Shown in pieces: positions 37,901 through 52,500 of a stretch of DNA of 64,000 nt. The position numbers and the translations under genes are program-made. Location of the stretch: assembly GCA_018857735.1 (NCBI GenBank), contig JABMCL010001219.1, forward strand, positions 248,001-312,000. The letters are read 5' to 3'. This stretch comes from Alviniconcha marisindica (lineage: Eukaryota > Mollusca > Gastropoda > Provannidae). The notes under the pieces were generated by a model. It was given only the letters and a program-made list of their open reading frames with translations, was not told the DNA's origin and did not search any database. Position 1 is the stretch's first letter. Each line of letters begins with the position of its first letter.

Positions 37901-40900
37901 AGCTGCACTGGTCTCATATTTTGATTATATATTAAGCCACCACTGTGACTTTGACCTTGAAGATTGCAAACCATTTATGTCATGTGTTGTTTGCATGACA
38001 CACCCTCTCATACAAAAATTGGTTACAAAAGGTTGAGCAGTTCAGAAGACATCTGGACAAAACCTGATGCACAGACAGAAAGGCAGACATGGTGATTCCA
38101 GTATACTCCCCCCCCCCCCCCCACCCCCACCCCTTTTCATCTGCTTTGATTTTCTAAAAAAAAGGTGAGTTGCCTAAAATGTACAAATTGTTTAGTACAT
38201 TACAACAACAAAAAATGAAAGGTGACATTTTTAATCTCTTATATGCTTTAAATAATTAAAAACAGTTAGAAGTCCAACAGTGGCAACCAAAAGAGTAAAC
38301 TAGTATATTCAGATCTGATCACCTTCAATTTGTTAAAATATTGATTCCTACAGAATCTGAAGATCTCTGAACAAAACCAACATGCACATGTTAATTGGCA
38401 CTCAACATATGTAACACAAGTACAACAACAAAGACCTGAATGGCCTATGGTAACTCTCACCTGCCATGCATGTAAATACAAGGTACATAAACCACCAGAG
38501 GTACAGCCTCTGTACCACCAGAGGTACATTGTTCCAGATTTGTGACAATTCATCTTTGAACAACATCCTAAAAGAATGTCTATCAAGTATTTTCTTCTTC
38601 TAAGTGTTCTACAAAGAGCAACTAGCTGCAAGGACACAAAAGGGTGCTGCCTCTGTTTTACTATGCTGTGACCAGTGGTCAAGGTCACCAATATGGTATG
38701 AATGTGTAAATCTCAATAAGCAGTTTTGTTATGCAGGTTGACTTTTATCACATTTATAGTGTCCAAAAAACAAAACAAACAAAAAACCAACGAAGGTTTT
38801 GGAACAGCCAGACAACCAAACACTGATCATGTCTCTAACTCATATTTTTCATATGGGGCAATTAATCAATCAATCACAGTAGAAGTAACAACAACAAAAA
38901 TCAGGTAACCAAGTCAAAAACATGCATAAGCCATCATTACCTCAAAAGTATCTACCTGTCTATCAATCAATCAACAACACTGAGCAGCATTTTTCCATTA
39001 CCTGTGATCAGAAATTCATCATCTATCCACTCCAAGTCAAATACCCAATCACTGTGTGCCCCCTGAAAAACAAAAAAATGTCAAAATGTCAATCTGGATA
39101 AGTCGGTGACTTGGTGAGTGAGTGAGTGAGTGTGCAAGTCATTGTTCATGAATGTGTTGTTGTTTTTTAAAACTATAAACCATTTTTTGTTAAACAACAT
39201 CCCTAAAACTGTGTGACAACCAACATTGACCAGCCTGAGGCTGATTTTCAATATAAACTACCAACATGTGGGGGAGGTTTTATGTTTCGATGGTGAACCT
39301 CTACATTTTTCCTTGTGTTGAAACTTCTTGTGGACACCTGTGATCAGCAAGTTGACTTCCAGTCTCTAGACAGCTCATCAGATCAGGATTGACCACGACA
39401 TGGGGAGGGGTGGGAGGTGGGGGTGGGGATTATGTTCAGATGGTTAACTTCTAAGTTTTTCTGTGTGTTGTATGTGGGTTCCTGTGATCACCATGATTTT
39501 ACTTCCAATCCTTTGCTAGCTGACTGGATCAAAGACGTATGTATCAAAACTTTTCATCCTGCACTTGTATCAAATCTGTCCTTTAGCGATACTTGCAAAA
39601 CTGATCTTCAATTCTGTTTCTGTGGAAGCTTCTGTAATACTGGTGAAGATAATTTCTTTCAGTCCTCCGAAAGGACATTCTTTCTTTGGGATCTTGTTCC
39701 CTCTGTGCTTCTGTTATGTAAAAACTATTCATCATCTTATCATGAAGCTTAAAAATTATATTCTTATTCCTTGTCTGTCCTGGACTCCAACTTCTTTAGT
39801 GTTTATAAAGACTGAGTTTTGCACATTTGTGCAAATCTAGAAGGGGACTCCAAGTTCACGAGAGTGTTGACTGACTTTTGTGCCTTTGTGCAAGACTGGA
39901 GAGGGTCCAGTTAAATGTAAACAAACATGGCACTCACCAACAAAACATATGCAGTGCCTCCTATCCTTTTCTTGTTAATGTGGGCACCTACCTCAGACTT
40001 TGCTGGAACAGCCTCACAGTTGACAACTCACACATATCAAATAACCATTCACTGAGATGCCAACTTGTGAAAGCTTGCTCACAAAAACAAACTCAAAGCA
40101 GACCCCAACATGCAGCAAGATGGTGTACCATGCAGCATGAAATATGGATGCCCTTCCTTTTCATCTCTTGTCATAAGGGTCATTCTCCTGAAAACTGGTC
40201 AAAATGGTGACACAGAGGGTAACAATTCAAAAGTGTGAATTTATTTATGTTATTATTTGGAAATAAAAGCTTGACATCTCTTGTGTACATAAATATAAGA
40301 CATAAACTGACAGGGTGACAGGAACTTGGTTACTGGTGCATTATGTTATGTCATAGGTTAGTGTCTTGCACTTTACAGAAGACACCAGTTTGACTTTCCT
40401 TTTTCATTTTACAGTATTTCCCAGTTAATGAAGGAATATCTGTCACTTCTTACCTTTTTTAAATTTATTTTTTATTTTTTACTTTCCTGCCTCTTTAATG
40501 ATTTTGCTTTTAAATTTCTTCTTCGAAGTACAGACGTGCACGAAATAGAAATCACACATTTCTTTTCCTTAGTTTTCTTTTCTTTTTGGAAGTAATTTGG
40601 AGGAGGGTACAGGTGTTGCACCAACTTGTTCTGAACCTTATATACATATATAAAAGACATGTTTCTTCCTTTCTAAAGTTCATAACCAATTGCAATTAAT
40701 TAGTAATCTGTCTCACGTGTTATGTAGACACCATCACAAGTACAAAAGGATATAAGAATCGCACACTTGAACCACTGACTAATAAACTTAATAAACACGT
40801 ATATTTATTACAAAAGCAATGTTCTCTCCACATTTTCTTGATCCTCCGTCTCAGACCCTGAGTAAAAGCAAGAAAATTGTTTCACAATGTCTTACCTTGT

Positions 40901-42997
40901 CTTGTGATCATGTACCATCAAACTAATTTGGGTTGCAAAAAGATTCAATATTTCTGAAGATCTAGTAGAAATGATTGTGGCTTTGACCTTGAACAAAATG
41001 ATATTTCTGTATAATACTCTGGCTGATGAGGATACATCGATTGATCAGATATTTTCTGGCCAAACATTCACTGAAGTTCAGAACCTTCACTGTGACCTTG
41101 ACCTTGAATACAGCAAAACAACTTTTCACAAGACACTCCAGCTTATGAACATACACTGTCAAAATAAGTTGGTCGCCAAAAGAAAAATGAACAGTTCAGA
41201 GCATACAATAGAAATAGTCATGATTTCATTGTATAAACCCAAACTCAGTTACTGTGACCTTGACCTTGAAGACAGAAACCCATTTTTCAAACATGACACT
41301 CTGGCTTATAATGCTGTATCACCATACTGGGTTTGATTACAAAAGGATCAGTGATTCATAAGATATCATCCAAACTAGCTGTGACACTGACCTTGAACAT
41401 AACAATCCAATATTTTCACTGAACACTTCTTTGCTTATGATGATATACCATCAAATTGAGTTTGGTTGCAAAAGACTGGTTAGTTTAGAACTAATAAAAG
41501 ATACAGTAGAAACCAACATATTTTGATTATATAAACCCACACTGTGACCTTGACCTTGATGATAGAATCCCTTTTTTTTCTCTCCACATAACATTCCGGC
41601 TCATGGTGGTGCACCACGTTTGGTTACAAAAGGTTGCATACAAACACTCAGCAGACTGGGAACAAATATCTGTCAGGGGTATTACAGCCCTCAACCCTAA
41701 AAACACTACAGTGCTTTCCCTCTTGCAGTCAAATAATACACCACACACAGCGCAAAAAGAGGTCAAATGTTGCTGCCGCAAGTCAGCTGATGTGGACTCG
41801 TATGTTAGGGTAGGTCAAAAGTCAGTGGTACTAAAGATAGTATGCTATGCAACGACAGTGCATGCAGCGATTTGGAGTGAAATGGAAGTCAACTGGCGCC
41901 ACCAAGTGGCTGCGTTGTACAGAATGGCGTCCAGTGTTTGTCATGGTTGCACTGCTGCACTGTACTGTGCTGTCCTCATGTTTATCCACTGAGCTCAGTG
42001 GTTGATTCCTAGTTAATGTTGAGTTTAACTTCCCAAAACCTGAGAATCTTTCTTGTGATTTTTTTAATGACTAAACATGGTTTCTGTGGATGTTAGGCAC
42101 CATGTTTATTTACTTACTTACTCTTTCTCTCTCTCTTAGAACTTGAGTCAGGGTTCTCATTTGATTGTACTGTTTTACCTGTTCTCATGGTATCCTCTCT
42201 AGTGACTAGTCCTTTTGTATGCCCTTTTTTTTTTTCTTTCTTTCTTTTTTTAACATTATTTGCCCATTCTTTTGCATACTTTTCAGAAACGTCTTCAATT
42301 TTTGAGAGAGATAGGCTTTTCAGTTTTACATGTGGCCCTTTTGTTGTTGTTTATAAAGCAGGTAATTGGTTGGTGTCATCAGGTGTAACCTGGTGTTGGA
42401 AAAATCTGACAGATTGGTTGATCATGCCAGTGTCATGTGTTATTGTGCACAAGGGCAACATCAAAGGGACTACCCGTTTGGAATGCATGTGTAATACATA
42501 GGTGCTACTTGTGTGCTTATACTGAGTTTGTAAGTCTGACTTAAGTGTAATGTTACTTTTAAGATGCATTTTATTGAGTGTATTGACTTATGACAATGTT
42601 TGATCAGTTTGAGGTGGCCCTCTGGGTTGACAGGACTTAAAATTCCAATTACAGTTTTCAACCTTCACAAGTTTGAAATATTTTTGATCCAGTTACAACA
42701 TGAGCTCAGTGCCAGTGGCAATAGCTTGGTAAGTTAAACTTTCTTGTTTGTATTCATTTTGTTTTGTTGTCTAATTTATGAAAGAGGATGGATTTACATT
42801 TGAAACTTGGTTGTCGGTTAATCATTTATGTTACATTCTAGCACCCCACCCCACCCTTTCTTTTCCATTGTCTACTGACTATAATAATTATTGATCCATT
42901 TATTTAGTGTGTTTACTGCTTTCTGCTTTTCTTTAGGTGAACTATTCATAACACACACATTACGACACCAAAGTGGCATCCACAACTGCTGTCATGT

Positions 42998-43061
<64 letters not shown>

Positions 43062-43362
43062 CTCATTTATTTGCCAAATGTTTCTGTGAATTTTTTGACA
43101 GTTTCCATTGAATTGATGAATTTGTGTCACAGAATACACCACAGTGAAATCCATGCTGTCTTTTCATTTATACATTTACTCCTTGTGTTGGTTATCTGTT
43201 TTGATACTCTCTTTCTCCTGCCTGTCTATTATCTCTGACTATTCTGGGATCTCTTTCCCTACATCCAGTCGTCAGCTTATCCACTCTGTTTCCTCTTGGA
43301 TTTCACACACACATACATCAAGCTTGACTTATTACATACCTGACTCATAATGTTGTTAGGGC

Positions 43363-43448
<86 letters not shown>

Positions 43449-46400
43449 GCACACACACATGCACACACTCACACATGCATGCACTTACGTATGCATGCAC
43501 ACACACGCATATACACACAAACACACACACATGCGAGACCTTAAAGTGTTTACACAGATCTAAGCAGATCAGAATCACTTGCTTTCTTCGGCTCAGCATA
43601 GACCTCTCACTGTTCTGAAACAGGCCCACCACACTAACCCATAATTACAACTGTATGTAATTAAACATGTGATATCACAGGACCCGCAAGAACAAAATAG
43701 AAAGAAACAAACAAATCAAAAGTAAAACTACACGCACAAATTAAAAAAACTGCACTCAAAATGAGCAGTAACAAAAATAATCAGTCAGACGAGCACCAAC
43801 ATCGGCGTTTGTTTACATTCATGTGGTGCAACTGTTTCCCCTAATACACTGTTCATAGCTGCCACTTGGGGCACTTTGTTTAATGTGATCCACGTGTTTT
43901 ACAGCGTAACTGTACAGGACGCACTATCTTTGCATAGTGTACTATCTTTGATGGTACTAACGGAACTAGTTCTTTTGTGTGCCTGCATTTTACACCATTT
44001 TATGACACCACATAAACCACCCCTGCGGAAAGTAATTTATTTCATATCTACCCTCATTTCATCAAACAAGCATAAAAGACAAGGCGAGATGTGGTCATCT
44101 ACCAAGCAGATGAAAAAAAGTTCTTTAGTTTCTGTTGTGAACAAGTCACGATATTGCAACAGTCACTCAGAAGACACCATCAGTAATGTGCAAGACACTG
44201 ATTATCTTTTCTTTGTTTGGAGCTGTTAGTAGGAAGTGACACACAATAAATATCATTTGTATGCAAGAGCTAGCCACCTTATTTATGATAAATCTGTTTT
44301 TATTCAATCATGAACCTTTTCAAGGAAATATCTGTGATCAGCTAAGCTTCCATGTTACAAATGACGGCCATGAAGATGTCACAATTTGTACCACAAGACT
44401 CACACCACACGAAATAATGACGCATCCACACATTGTGGCATTTCCTTTATTTCTCAAAACACATTACATCAGAAATATAGTGGTAGTTTAAAAAGTTTAA
44501 TGTTTTAATTTAATGTTTATTTCATCAGGAAAGCAGCACCCTCTTTGGTCCAGTTTTCAGGAGAATGACCCAGATATATATATATATATGTCTGCTTTTA
44601 ACCCTCCTCTTCTCTTTTTGTGGTGAGATCAACACCCCTAGGTTTCCCTGTTGAGCTTGCACCAAAGCAGTCAGAGAAAATGACTATAGCATTGCATGTG
44701 ATACCTGTGATGGTACCACACCGATTATCAACCTATGCAACCAAGTGTACAAGTCAGAGCCTTGTGTGTAAACTGTTCTTTATGCATCACTGCCAGTGCC
44801 AAATGGGGCAAGAAATGGGATTCTCCCTACTGGTAACTTTACTGGGCCAGTGGACACTACCATAATTACCATAAAAATGCTCAATGCATGATATCCCTTA
44901 CTGTTTATTTTTATTGGTATGTTCATTATTATTGTTATGTGAGGATAATTTGTCAGTATGAGAGTGTGTGTCTATTATCTCTGATTCTTTTGGGATCTCT
45001 TTCCCTGTGTGTGTGCGTGCGTGCGTGTGTGCATGCGTGCATGCGTGCGTCAGTGCATGCATGCGTGCATGTGCGCGTGTGTGTGTCCATACAGGTGTGT
45101 GGGTCAAATTCAGGTTTTAGTAGGTTCATCTCATCAGCCAATATTATCCTCAGTTTGTCACTAGTTGATGATAAGCTGTGTCTATATATATGATTTCTTG
45201 CCCTCTCCCCACCACCCCACCTGCCTTCTTGATGTTCTTGTTGAGTCTGTTCTCGTCTTGTTTGGATGCATTCTCACCCCAGCAAGTATTCCTAAAGTTA
45301 AATCACTGATAAATAGTAGCTGTGTTAAACATCTGTAAAATGTCTTCATCTAAAAATGTCTTCATCTGTAAAATGTCAGATCACCTGAGTTACTGATAGA
45401 ATCTTAACCAGCTTGGCAGATTGGTAGCCAGCTAAAACTGTCACTGAATTTCCCATACTGCCAATGTGATAAAATCCCCCCCACCCCCCATTTCCCAAGC
45501 TCCTCAAAAAAAATTTAAAAGCTAGTTCACAGTGTTTCATTTGCTTTTCATCTCCCTTTTATAAACCTTTCAGTGCTTCCTCCCTCATAAGTACAGTAAT
45601 CAGCCTCTGAGTTTGACCCTCCTGGCTGTGATGACAGTTTATGCAGAGGCACCTGCAGTGGCCTGGCCCTATTATTTCCTGTGAATACTTTCACCAAACA
45701 CCATCTCAGTTCTCCCTTCCATTCAGCCTTAAGTTTATGTTTTTCTCTTGAAGAGTTCAAACAATAACATTTTGAATATGCTTACCATCCGCTATTAGGA
45801 GCTTCATCTACTTTGTTTATACAGCATTGGCATGTGAGTGGAAAAGTCTGTTCATCCAGTCACTGTGACCCAAAGTGTACTATTTTTATTTTCTTGGCAA
45901 ACCACCTGTAGCCCTGAAAAAAGAACGGAAAAAAAATAATAAAAAAAAATGAGAAAGGAATACTATAATTAACATTTTGTTTTCCAGGTCTGGTGCACAA
46001 TCTCTGACACTTTGGCTAGCTCATTAACATGGCAAGAACTGTAGCTGCATCACAGGGCACTATTGACTATGATCAGATATCACATGAAAAGGGAGCAGCT
46101 TATTTTGATATCTTTTAATGAAAAGTGAGATATTTATGAGCTTTACTCCACAGGCACCCAAGACAGAATAGATGTAAAAATACTTCTTAACCCACATGGT
46201 TTTCATCGATTTCATTTACACAAAAAATCCTGTTATTGTAGTCCTTGGCTGATTTTACATCCCATATGCAAGGCTCTGGCATGTATGTTGCACAATCGTT
46301 CATGGACCCGTTTCACCTATGGTGTACCAAACCTCTCCAGTGAACTGTTTGCCAGTGTCCAAGCAGAACCACAACAGGGATTCAGAAATCACCCCTCCTT

Positions 46401-48319
46401 TGATAACACATCAAGGACCTCATTATTCCTGTCTACAACCAATCCAGGTAGTCATCCACTCCAGGGTGACTCCAACCACCTCTACACCTGTTCCCAAGAC
46501 TTCAGTAGGCCATTTGCCACGGTGCTATTTTTAAACCATTTTGGTGTTACTTCCCCTGATTTTGGGCAAGATGTCCATGCCCAACACAGCAGACACTGTT
46601 GTGACACACAATGTTGTTGTTTTTAAACTAGACTGTGACAGTCTTAAGCAATATCTTTGAAAATGGGGAATTAGTACAACAAGATTGAAGAAGCAATGTT
46701 TTTTTCAATTCAATTCAATTCAAAAACTTTAATCATCCCACAAGGGGCAATTTTGTTGTGGTCATTTTATGTTTAGTCAGGTTATCTACCTATGTGAACG
46801 AAATTTCAATTGAACTCAAGGCAGTCAGGCAGGCAGAAGCCAAAGACAAAGAAGAAGGAAATGATGGTGGAAAAGAAGTTGCAGCCAATGTAAAGACTTG
46901 TGCCCTATTACTTTATAATAGTGCCAATGGGCACATTGATCACAACAATGGTAGCCCCCTGATGAGATTCAACCATTGATTCTTGACTGAGGTATCAGGA
47001 AAAGAATTGAACAGTTTATCTTAAGTTTGAGATCAAACTGAAGTTTATCATGAAGACATGTTGCTTGGTTATAAAGGAAACAGTCAACCCTTTGATAAAC
47101 TAATTTGATTTATTAATCATATAATAGTAACACTATATATGTGTGCATATGTTGAAATAGAACACCCTATTAGAATTATGCATAAACTGAATTTCTTTTT
47201 CATTAACTTAATTTCAGGAGGTTAAAATAAAAGGGGAGAAATCCAGTAAGTGTCACAGACAACAATGTATAAACAAAACAGTACACTCGTGCACTATTAT
47301 TTTATATACTTGTCAAGAGACATTTTTAAAATTTTACTCTTAATATTGCTGCTTGTCAGTAACAAAACACGCACATGCACATGCTCACACATGCACACAC
47401 CACATGTGCTTGTGAACACACATGCTCTCAATGTCTGATGCATATGCCATTTTGAAGAATTGCCCGTTATCAAAGTGTAAATGTTCAAGAATTTATCTGG
47501 CCAATACGAAAGATTTTTTTTAGTGTAAACACATTCTATATTTTGTGTGTGTTTCTAAAGCATAGATAGGTATTCTGGGACTGCCCCAAGCTGGATTCTT
47601 TTAAAAACATAAATTGATTTATGTGGAGAAATTTGTGAGTGCTATTACCAAAATTCAAGTGTGCACTACATAAGAACCAGTTCATGTAAATGAAAATGAT
47701 TTGTACCATACATAAAAACAATCAACTTGTTTTTTCATAATGTAAAGAAATGGTGTTTAGAAAATGAGTCAAACACTGAATTGAAACATCCACCTTTTTA
47801 TAGCGTAAATGATTAATGGTAAACAAAAGTGGGCAGTCTGTGTAAACAAAAAATATTGTTTAAAAAAATGTCTTTGCTGGAAGGATAACTAAAAGCTTTT
47901 TTGTATATGCACATGTGCACATACACACACACATCCACACACACATCCACACACACACACACACACATGCACGCATGTACACATGCACACACGCACGCAC
48001 GCACACACACACAGAACACCTTGGACAAAAGAATAGATACACTGTATTTGATAGATGTCTTTTATGAACAAGTGAAACAGTAATGAATGGAAGTATGGTA
48101 ATGTGTGTATTACATCAGGGATAAAAGACAAAATGTTTGAAATTTAATATTCATATTGCTGATTGAATAGCTAAACACACAGAACTACATGCACATGCAC
48201 ACACATACACACGTGCGCTCACAAACACACATAGGCAGACACTGACACACATACATATGCACAGGTACACACAAACATACACACCCACACCCACACACAC
48301 ATGTGCACACACTGGCATG

Positions 48320-48350
<31 letters not shown>

Positions 48351-49423
48351 TGGCACACAAACACACACATGCGTGCATTATGAAAGAATGATTACACTGT
48401 ATTTGAATATGACAAACACATGAAACTGTAATGGGTGGATGTAATATGGTTTAGAATATGAACAAATGCTTCAGGAAAAGAAGTAGGCATGAGTATGAAA
48501 GCCAGCCTTACTGCAGAGGATGTACTTGGCAAATAAATTAAGAGAGAGAGAGAAGACACAAAAAGAAGAAGTCAAAATTTTAAGCTGCCTGATGTCTGAG
48601 GCATGTTCAGCCTTGTCAGGGCTTCATTCTCAAAGGACTGAATGGGAAATGCTGCTAAGTCAGTTACCCTGTTGGCATCCAGACAAAATGGCCTCTTAAT
48701 GCCATGACTCATTGTCGCATATGCCCTATGTACAACGTTAGCTGACCATCCTGACACTCAGTCGATAATACAAACGACGCGTCTTTGCCCGAGGTGTGAA
48801 GACAAGGTCAAGGTCATGGCTCAGTGGCAAACGGCCTATTCCATCTCTACTGTTGCATCCAAACCAACCACCACTACCCATCAAACCAAACCAAATCATG
48901 TGGACACAAGTTATCAATTTCCAGAGTCTATGCCTGAGTACACCTCAACAGTGGAACCTACTTGAAATTGCAAACCCAGACATTCTGATTGCCATAAAGA
49001 CTTTTCTGAAACCATAATTTTTTCATGCAAAGATCTTCCCATCTACCTATAGTTAAAATAGTATAAATATGTCTCCAGAACAGACAGAAGATTTTAGGAT
49101 GTTTTTTTCTTCTTTTCCAAAGTACATCATTTTGGGGCATTTATTCAGAAACATCCATCTACATATATAACTTTTGCTCATGCGTCCATCCACTTTTGCT
49201 CATTCTTTCACACTTCCTTCCATCATTAATGTACTTTTTGTAGTCTCACATGACATTGTTTACCTAAAAACTGAAACATGAGCAGGAATAGTTGACACTA
49301 CTTAATTATTAACTGTATGGACATGTGCATGCACAGAACAATTTGAATTCAGTTGGATGAGAGAGAGAGTGTGTGTGCATCTGTGTGTGTACATGTGTGT
49401 GCATGTGCATGCGTCCATCCATC

Positions 49424-49503
<80 letters not shown>

Positions 49504-52500
49504 AATACTTCAAAATATCAATAGGTGATCATCAAATAGTCACAAATTTTTTATAATCTTAACTAATCTGGTTTCATAATCTTAACACTAAGCAAAGAAA
49601 CTCATTACAGAGAACTGTGAATTTTAGCTTCAAAATAATCTGTGATCAAGTCAGGACTTTATCCTTGTGATCAACAGATTTTACACAAAGTGGAATCTAT
49701 TTTAAAGGAAAAGTCCAAGGTTTTTAAGTATGCAAAATGACCATCGAAATGATTGACAAATGAGTCACAGGTTTGAGATTTAATGAAATAAAAAATGATT
49801 TTTTTTATTTATGTTGGTTTTTGATCGATTTTATTTTCTGTAGGCTGGCCGAAACTGCTGTCTTGGGTTCTCCATCAGTCATGTGACTTTCTTGGAAGTG
49901 ATGTCAGTCTGGGGAGTCAATGCGGTGCGGTTGCCATCTTAGATTGTTCATTGAATGTGTATGCGTGTGGTCAACAAAAAGCTCTAACCATGCCGGGCTA
50001 CTGTGTTGCAGCAAACTGTAACAACTCACAAGCAACCCAAAGCATAACTATGCATGAGTTTCCGCGGGATCGACCCACTGTGAGGCGAAAATGGGTCAAA
50101 TTTGTACAATTTAAACAAGTTGACTTTGATGCTGCACCTCAGTCATGCCCATTTGTGTAGCGAGCACTTCACTGAGAGCGATTTCGTAAACTTTATGGCG
50201 GAATACCAAATGGGGTTTGCTTCAAAGTGGAATTTGTAGGGCTGTCCACAGGGTAACCGACTTGCAAAAAATTCCAGTTCAAATCTCCAAGGATGAAGCT
50301 GGCGAGCAGCAAGTGCACAGCAAGAAGCCATGATACCAAAAATTGAGAGATACACTGATACCCTGAAACAAGCGCTAACAAGGCAAAGACAAAAAGTCTA
50401 CCACAAATGCCTACGGCAGAAAAGGCCGTGAAAGAAAGAGACTGTACACAAATGCCAACAAAGGAGTGGACGACTACAGTCATAAGAGCACAGAGCAAAA
50501 ATAACTGTGCCAATGACAAACAGATGGAAAGCCAAACTAACCATAATTAACACTAAACTAACCCCTCACTAACTCGGCTTCCATCAAGAAAAACAAAGGC
50601 TGCAGACTGATAAAGCAAAACGCTAATCAGGACTATCGATGACAAAGCATCGGGATGTAAACAAATGCAGACAACAAGAGAAATGCAAAATGGCTGCCCT
50701 AATCAGGCAAGCTAACAAGCGGTACGAAATGGCCAATAAACCAAAGATAAAAAGAAAGAACGCATGGTGAAAAAGAAGGGGAAAAGAGAAACAACAACAA
50801 AACTTTCTGAAAAGAAAGAGGAGGCAAATAATGTCAGTGAATAACGGGACAAAGGCTGGATACACGTAATCCGTGTACACAATACAACCCACTTAGCAGT
50901 GACAACAACACGGCAGGGCAAAAGACGCTCATGAACTACCCCACACAAAGAAAGAATGAGCAGTCTCGTTAAACATCGAGACTACCCCCCTCATTCATAC
51001 ATCATAAATGAATGATATAACTTGAGAAACAAAAGGGCAAGCCAAGAGAAAAAACAGTGAATGGCAAGAACTGGTAACTAGCCCAACCCCAAACCCTAAC
51101 CCAGGGAGGCCACGAAATCGCTAGTCTACTGAGCTAGAACGAACAAAATGTTTTCATTTTTACATATGATGAAACAAACAAGGATAAATTGGGAAAATAA
51201 ACTAAAACACCCAATAAAAGGCAGGCTCCCTGTTGTGAAAGCTAGAGTAAACAGAACAAAAAAGACTGAAACGCCATGCACCTAACAAGGCTCGAGAAAG
51301 ATGAAATAACAAGGAAATAAACAAAGGCCCAACTACTGACAATGGCGTCAGAGCTTCATCCTTGGAGATTTGAACTGGATTTTTATCCAAGTCGGTTACC
51401 CTGTGGTTACTAGCCATTTTGCAGTGAGTCCCCAGAGTGATGTAGTGCGCATATGTGCACATGATTTTCAGCATCATGGCAATGCTTTTGGTATGACAGA
51501 AAATGCCTGTTTTCATGCATTTATAACCCTCAGATCACAATTTCACCTACGTCATTGTTCTCAGTGAACTTTAACAGAAATCGTGTCAAAAATCACCCCA
51601 AACCTTGGACTTGTCCTTTAAGGGACCCTGAGCATGCCCTGTATGAGGAGTTTGAATGTTTGCCCCATGGGCACCGGTTTAGATCATTGACACACAAAAC
51701 CAACAGAAGAGGGAACCCTTTTGTTCCCTCTGCAGTTTGACTCAACAGGGCACGATCAGCCATCTGAACTGTCTTAACGATTCTGTGTGGTTTTACCAAT
51801 GTAGCTTTGTGTGTCTGGTTGATGATAGTAGTGATGTGTGTACATAGGTTGGGTCAGGAGTATGTGTGTTGTGTGGGTGTGGGTGTCCAGGGAGGTGAGG
51901 TGGAGGGATATGTTTTCTGCTGTGATGATTTGTATTATGGATTTTCTTTTTGACTTTAAAAAAAAGAAAAATCAAGTATGTCTGTTTCATAATCATATTA
52001 TCAGTTTAAATGCTTTTGACATTGCCCTCATGTGTGTGTGTGTGTGTGTTTTATATATTAATGAGCCTTAGTAGTTAGCTCAATTGCCCTGTGAGGGATG
52101 ATTAAAGAATACTGACTTGACTTGTCAAATTCATATCAAAATAAAGCCTCAGTTTTTGTTACATTATATATAGCTAGATGAAATAGCCACGTTTATTTGT
52201 ATGAAATGTGTAATAATACATGTGAATAGAATTTCTGTGCACAGTCAAATTCTGGTCTACTTTCCGGCCTTTGATTGTTTTTGTTTTCTTGTTTGTGTTG
52301 TTGTTGTTGTTTTAAGCCATCAGAAGACAAACAGACTGGGATGGAGAAGAAACAAAATTAGACACAAGCACAATACAGCAAAACCACAACTGATAGCTTT
52401 GTGCACTCATAACAATAATAATATACAGACTGTGACAGACATAACACACCCACTGCACAAGTATCTGTATAGTGCACACATTGTAACAACAACAAAATGG

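Larger units (their letters stand above)
35700..37910 (-). mobile_element. L1/Tx1-like LINE ORF2 (broken), with SINE insertions
   Basis: Minus strand from 37905: FIKGRNIATILRMTDD, VAIDFTKAFDAVSKKFI (first RT catalytic Asp motif), a degraded QQGCPLS motif, IQQFADDTTLYLKDKQDL (FADD, second catalytic motif), then after the SINE interruption RNLSIYGKVLTAETLIISQF, GGLKMVDMKSHQNALYLSWV, and near the C-terminus a KCSACC...H-F...C zinc-knuckle segment. This order is that of L1/Tx1-type ORF2 proteins. The largest intact piece is the 169-residue stretch at 36135-36644. Frame breaks occur between motifs and the endonuclease domain is absent, so the element is inactive and 5' truncated. Confidence 0.88.
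29152..39001 (-). other. DCAF12 intron (9.9 kb)
   Basis: Contents: repeat pair copy 2, a poly-C tract, solo LTR B, three SINE copies, TGACCTTGACC blocks D, E and F and the L1-like LINE. The stretches 29830-31170, 32470-33500 and 38130-39000 show no feature I recognise, apart from a small tandem (CCACCAGAGGTAC, twice) near 38490-38526. Confidence 0.9.
49708..51615 (+). mobile_element. P-element-like DNA transposon, copy 2
   Basis: Terminal inverted repeats GAAAAGTCCAAGGTT (left) and GACAAGTCCAAGGTT (right, other strand). The flanks TTTTAAAG (49700-49707) and CTTTAAGG (51616-51623) form an 8-base target-site duplication with two changes. LINE copy A shows the unfilled site as TTTTAAAGGACCCTG. 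The element matches copy 1 apart from a deletion of about 300 bases. An 8-base duplication and a THAP domain fit the P superfamily. No catalytic domain was read, so it is non-autonomous or decayed. Confidence 0.85.
49590..52125 (+). mobile_element. LINE copy B, interrupted by P-like transposon copy 2
   Basis: Left part 49590-49707 and right part 51616-52125 together match LINE copy A. The left part encodes CDQQILHKVESIL; the right continues KDPEHALYEEFECLPHGHRF, RSLTHKTNRRGNPFVPSAV and a stop. That C-terminal block (LPxGxRFR, KTNRxxNSFVPSAV) is typical of Rex1/CR1-group LINE proteins. The 3' tail near 52090 is GCCCTGTGAGGGATGATTAA then AGAATACTGACTTGACTTG. A short GT tract lies at 52031-52050. 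Confidence 0.88.

Noticed and set aside
46285..46626. A 113-codon plus-strand frame
   Set aside because: No domain, repeat or homologue recognised; overlapping frames are equally open. Kept only as an unrecognised open stretch.
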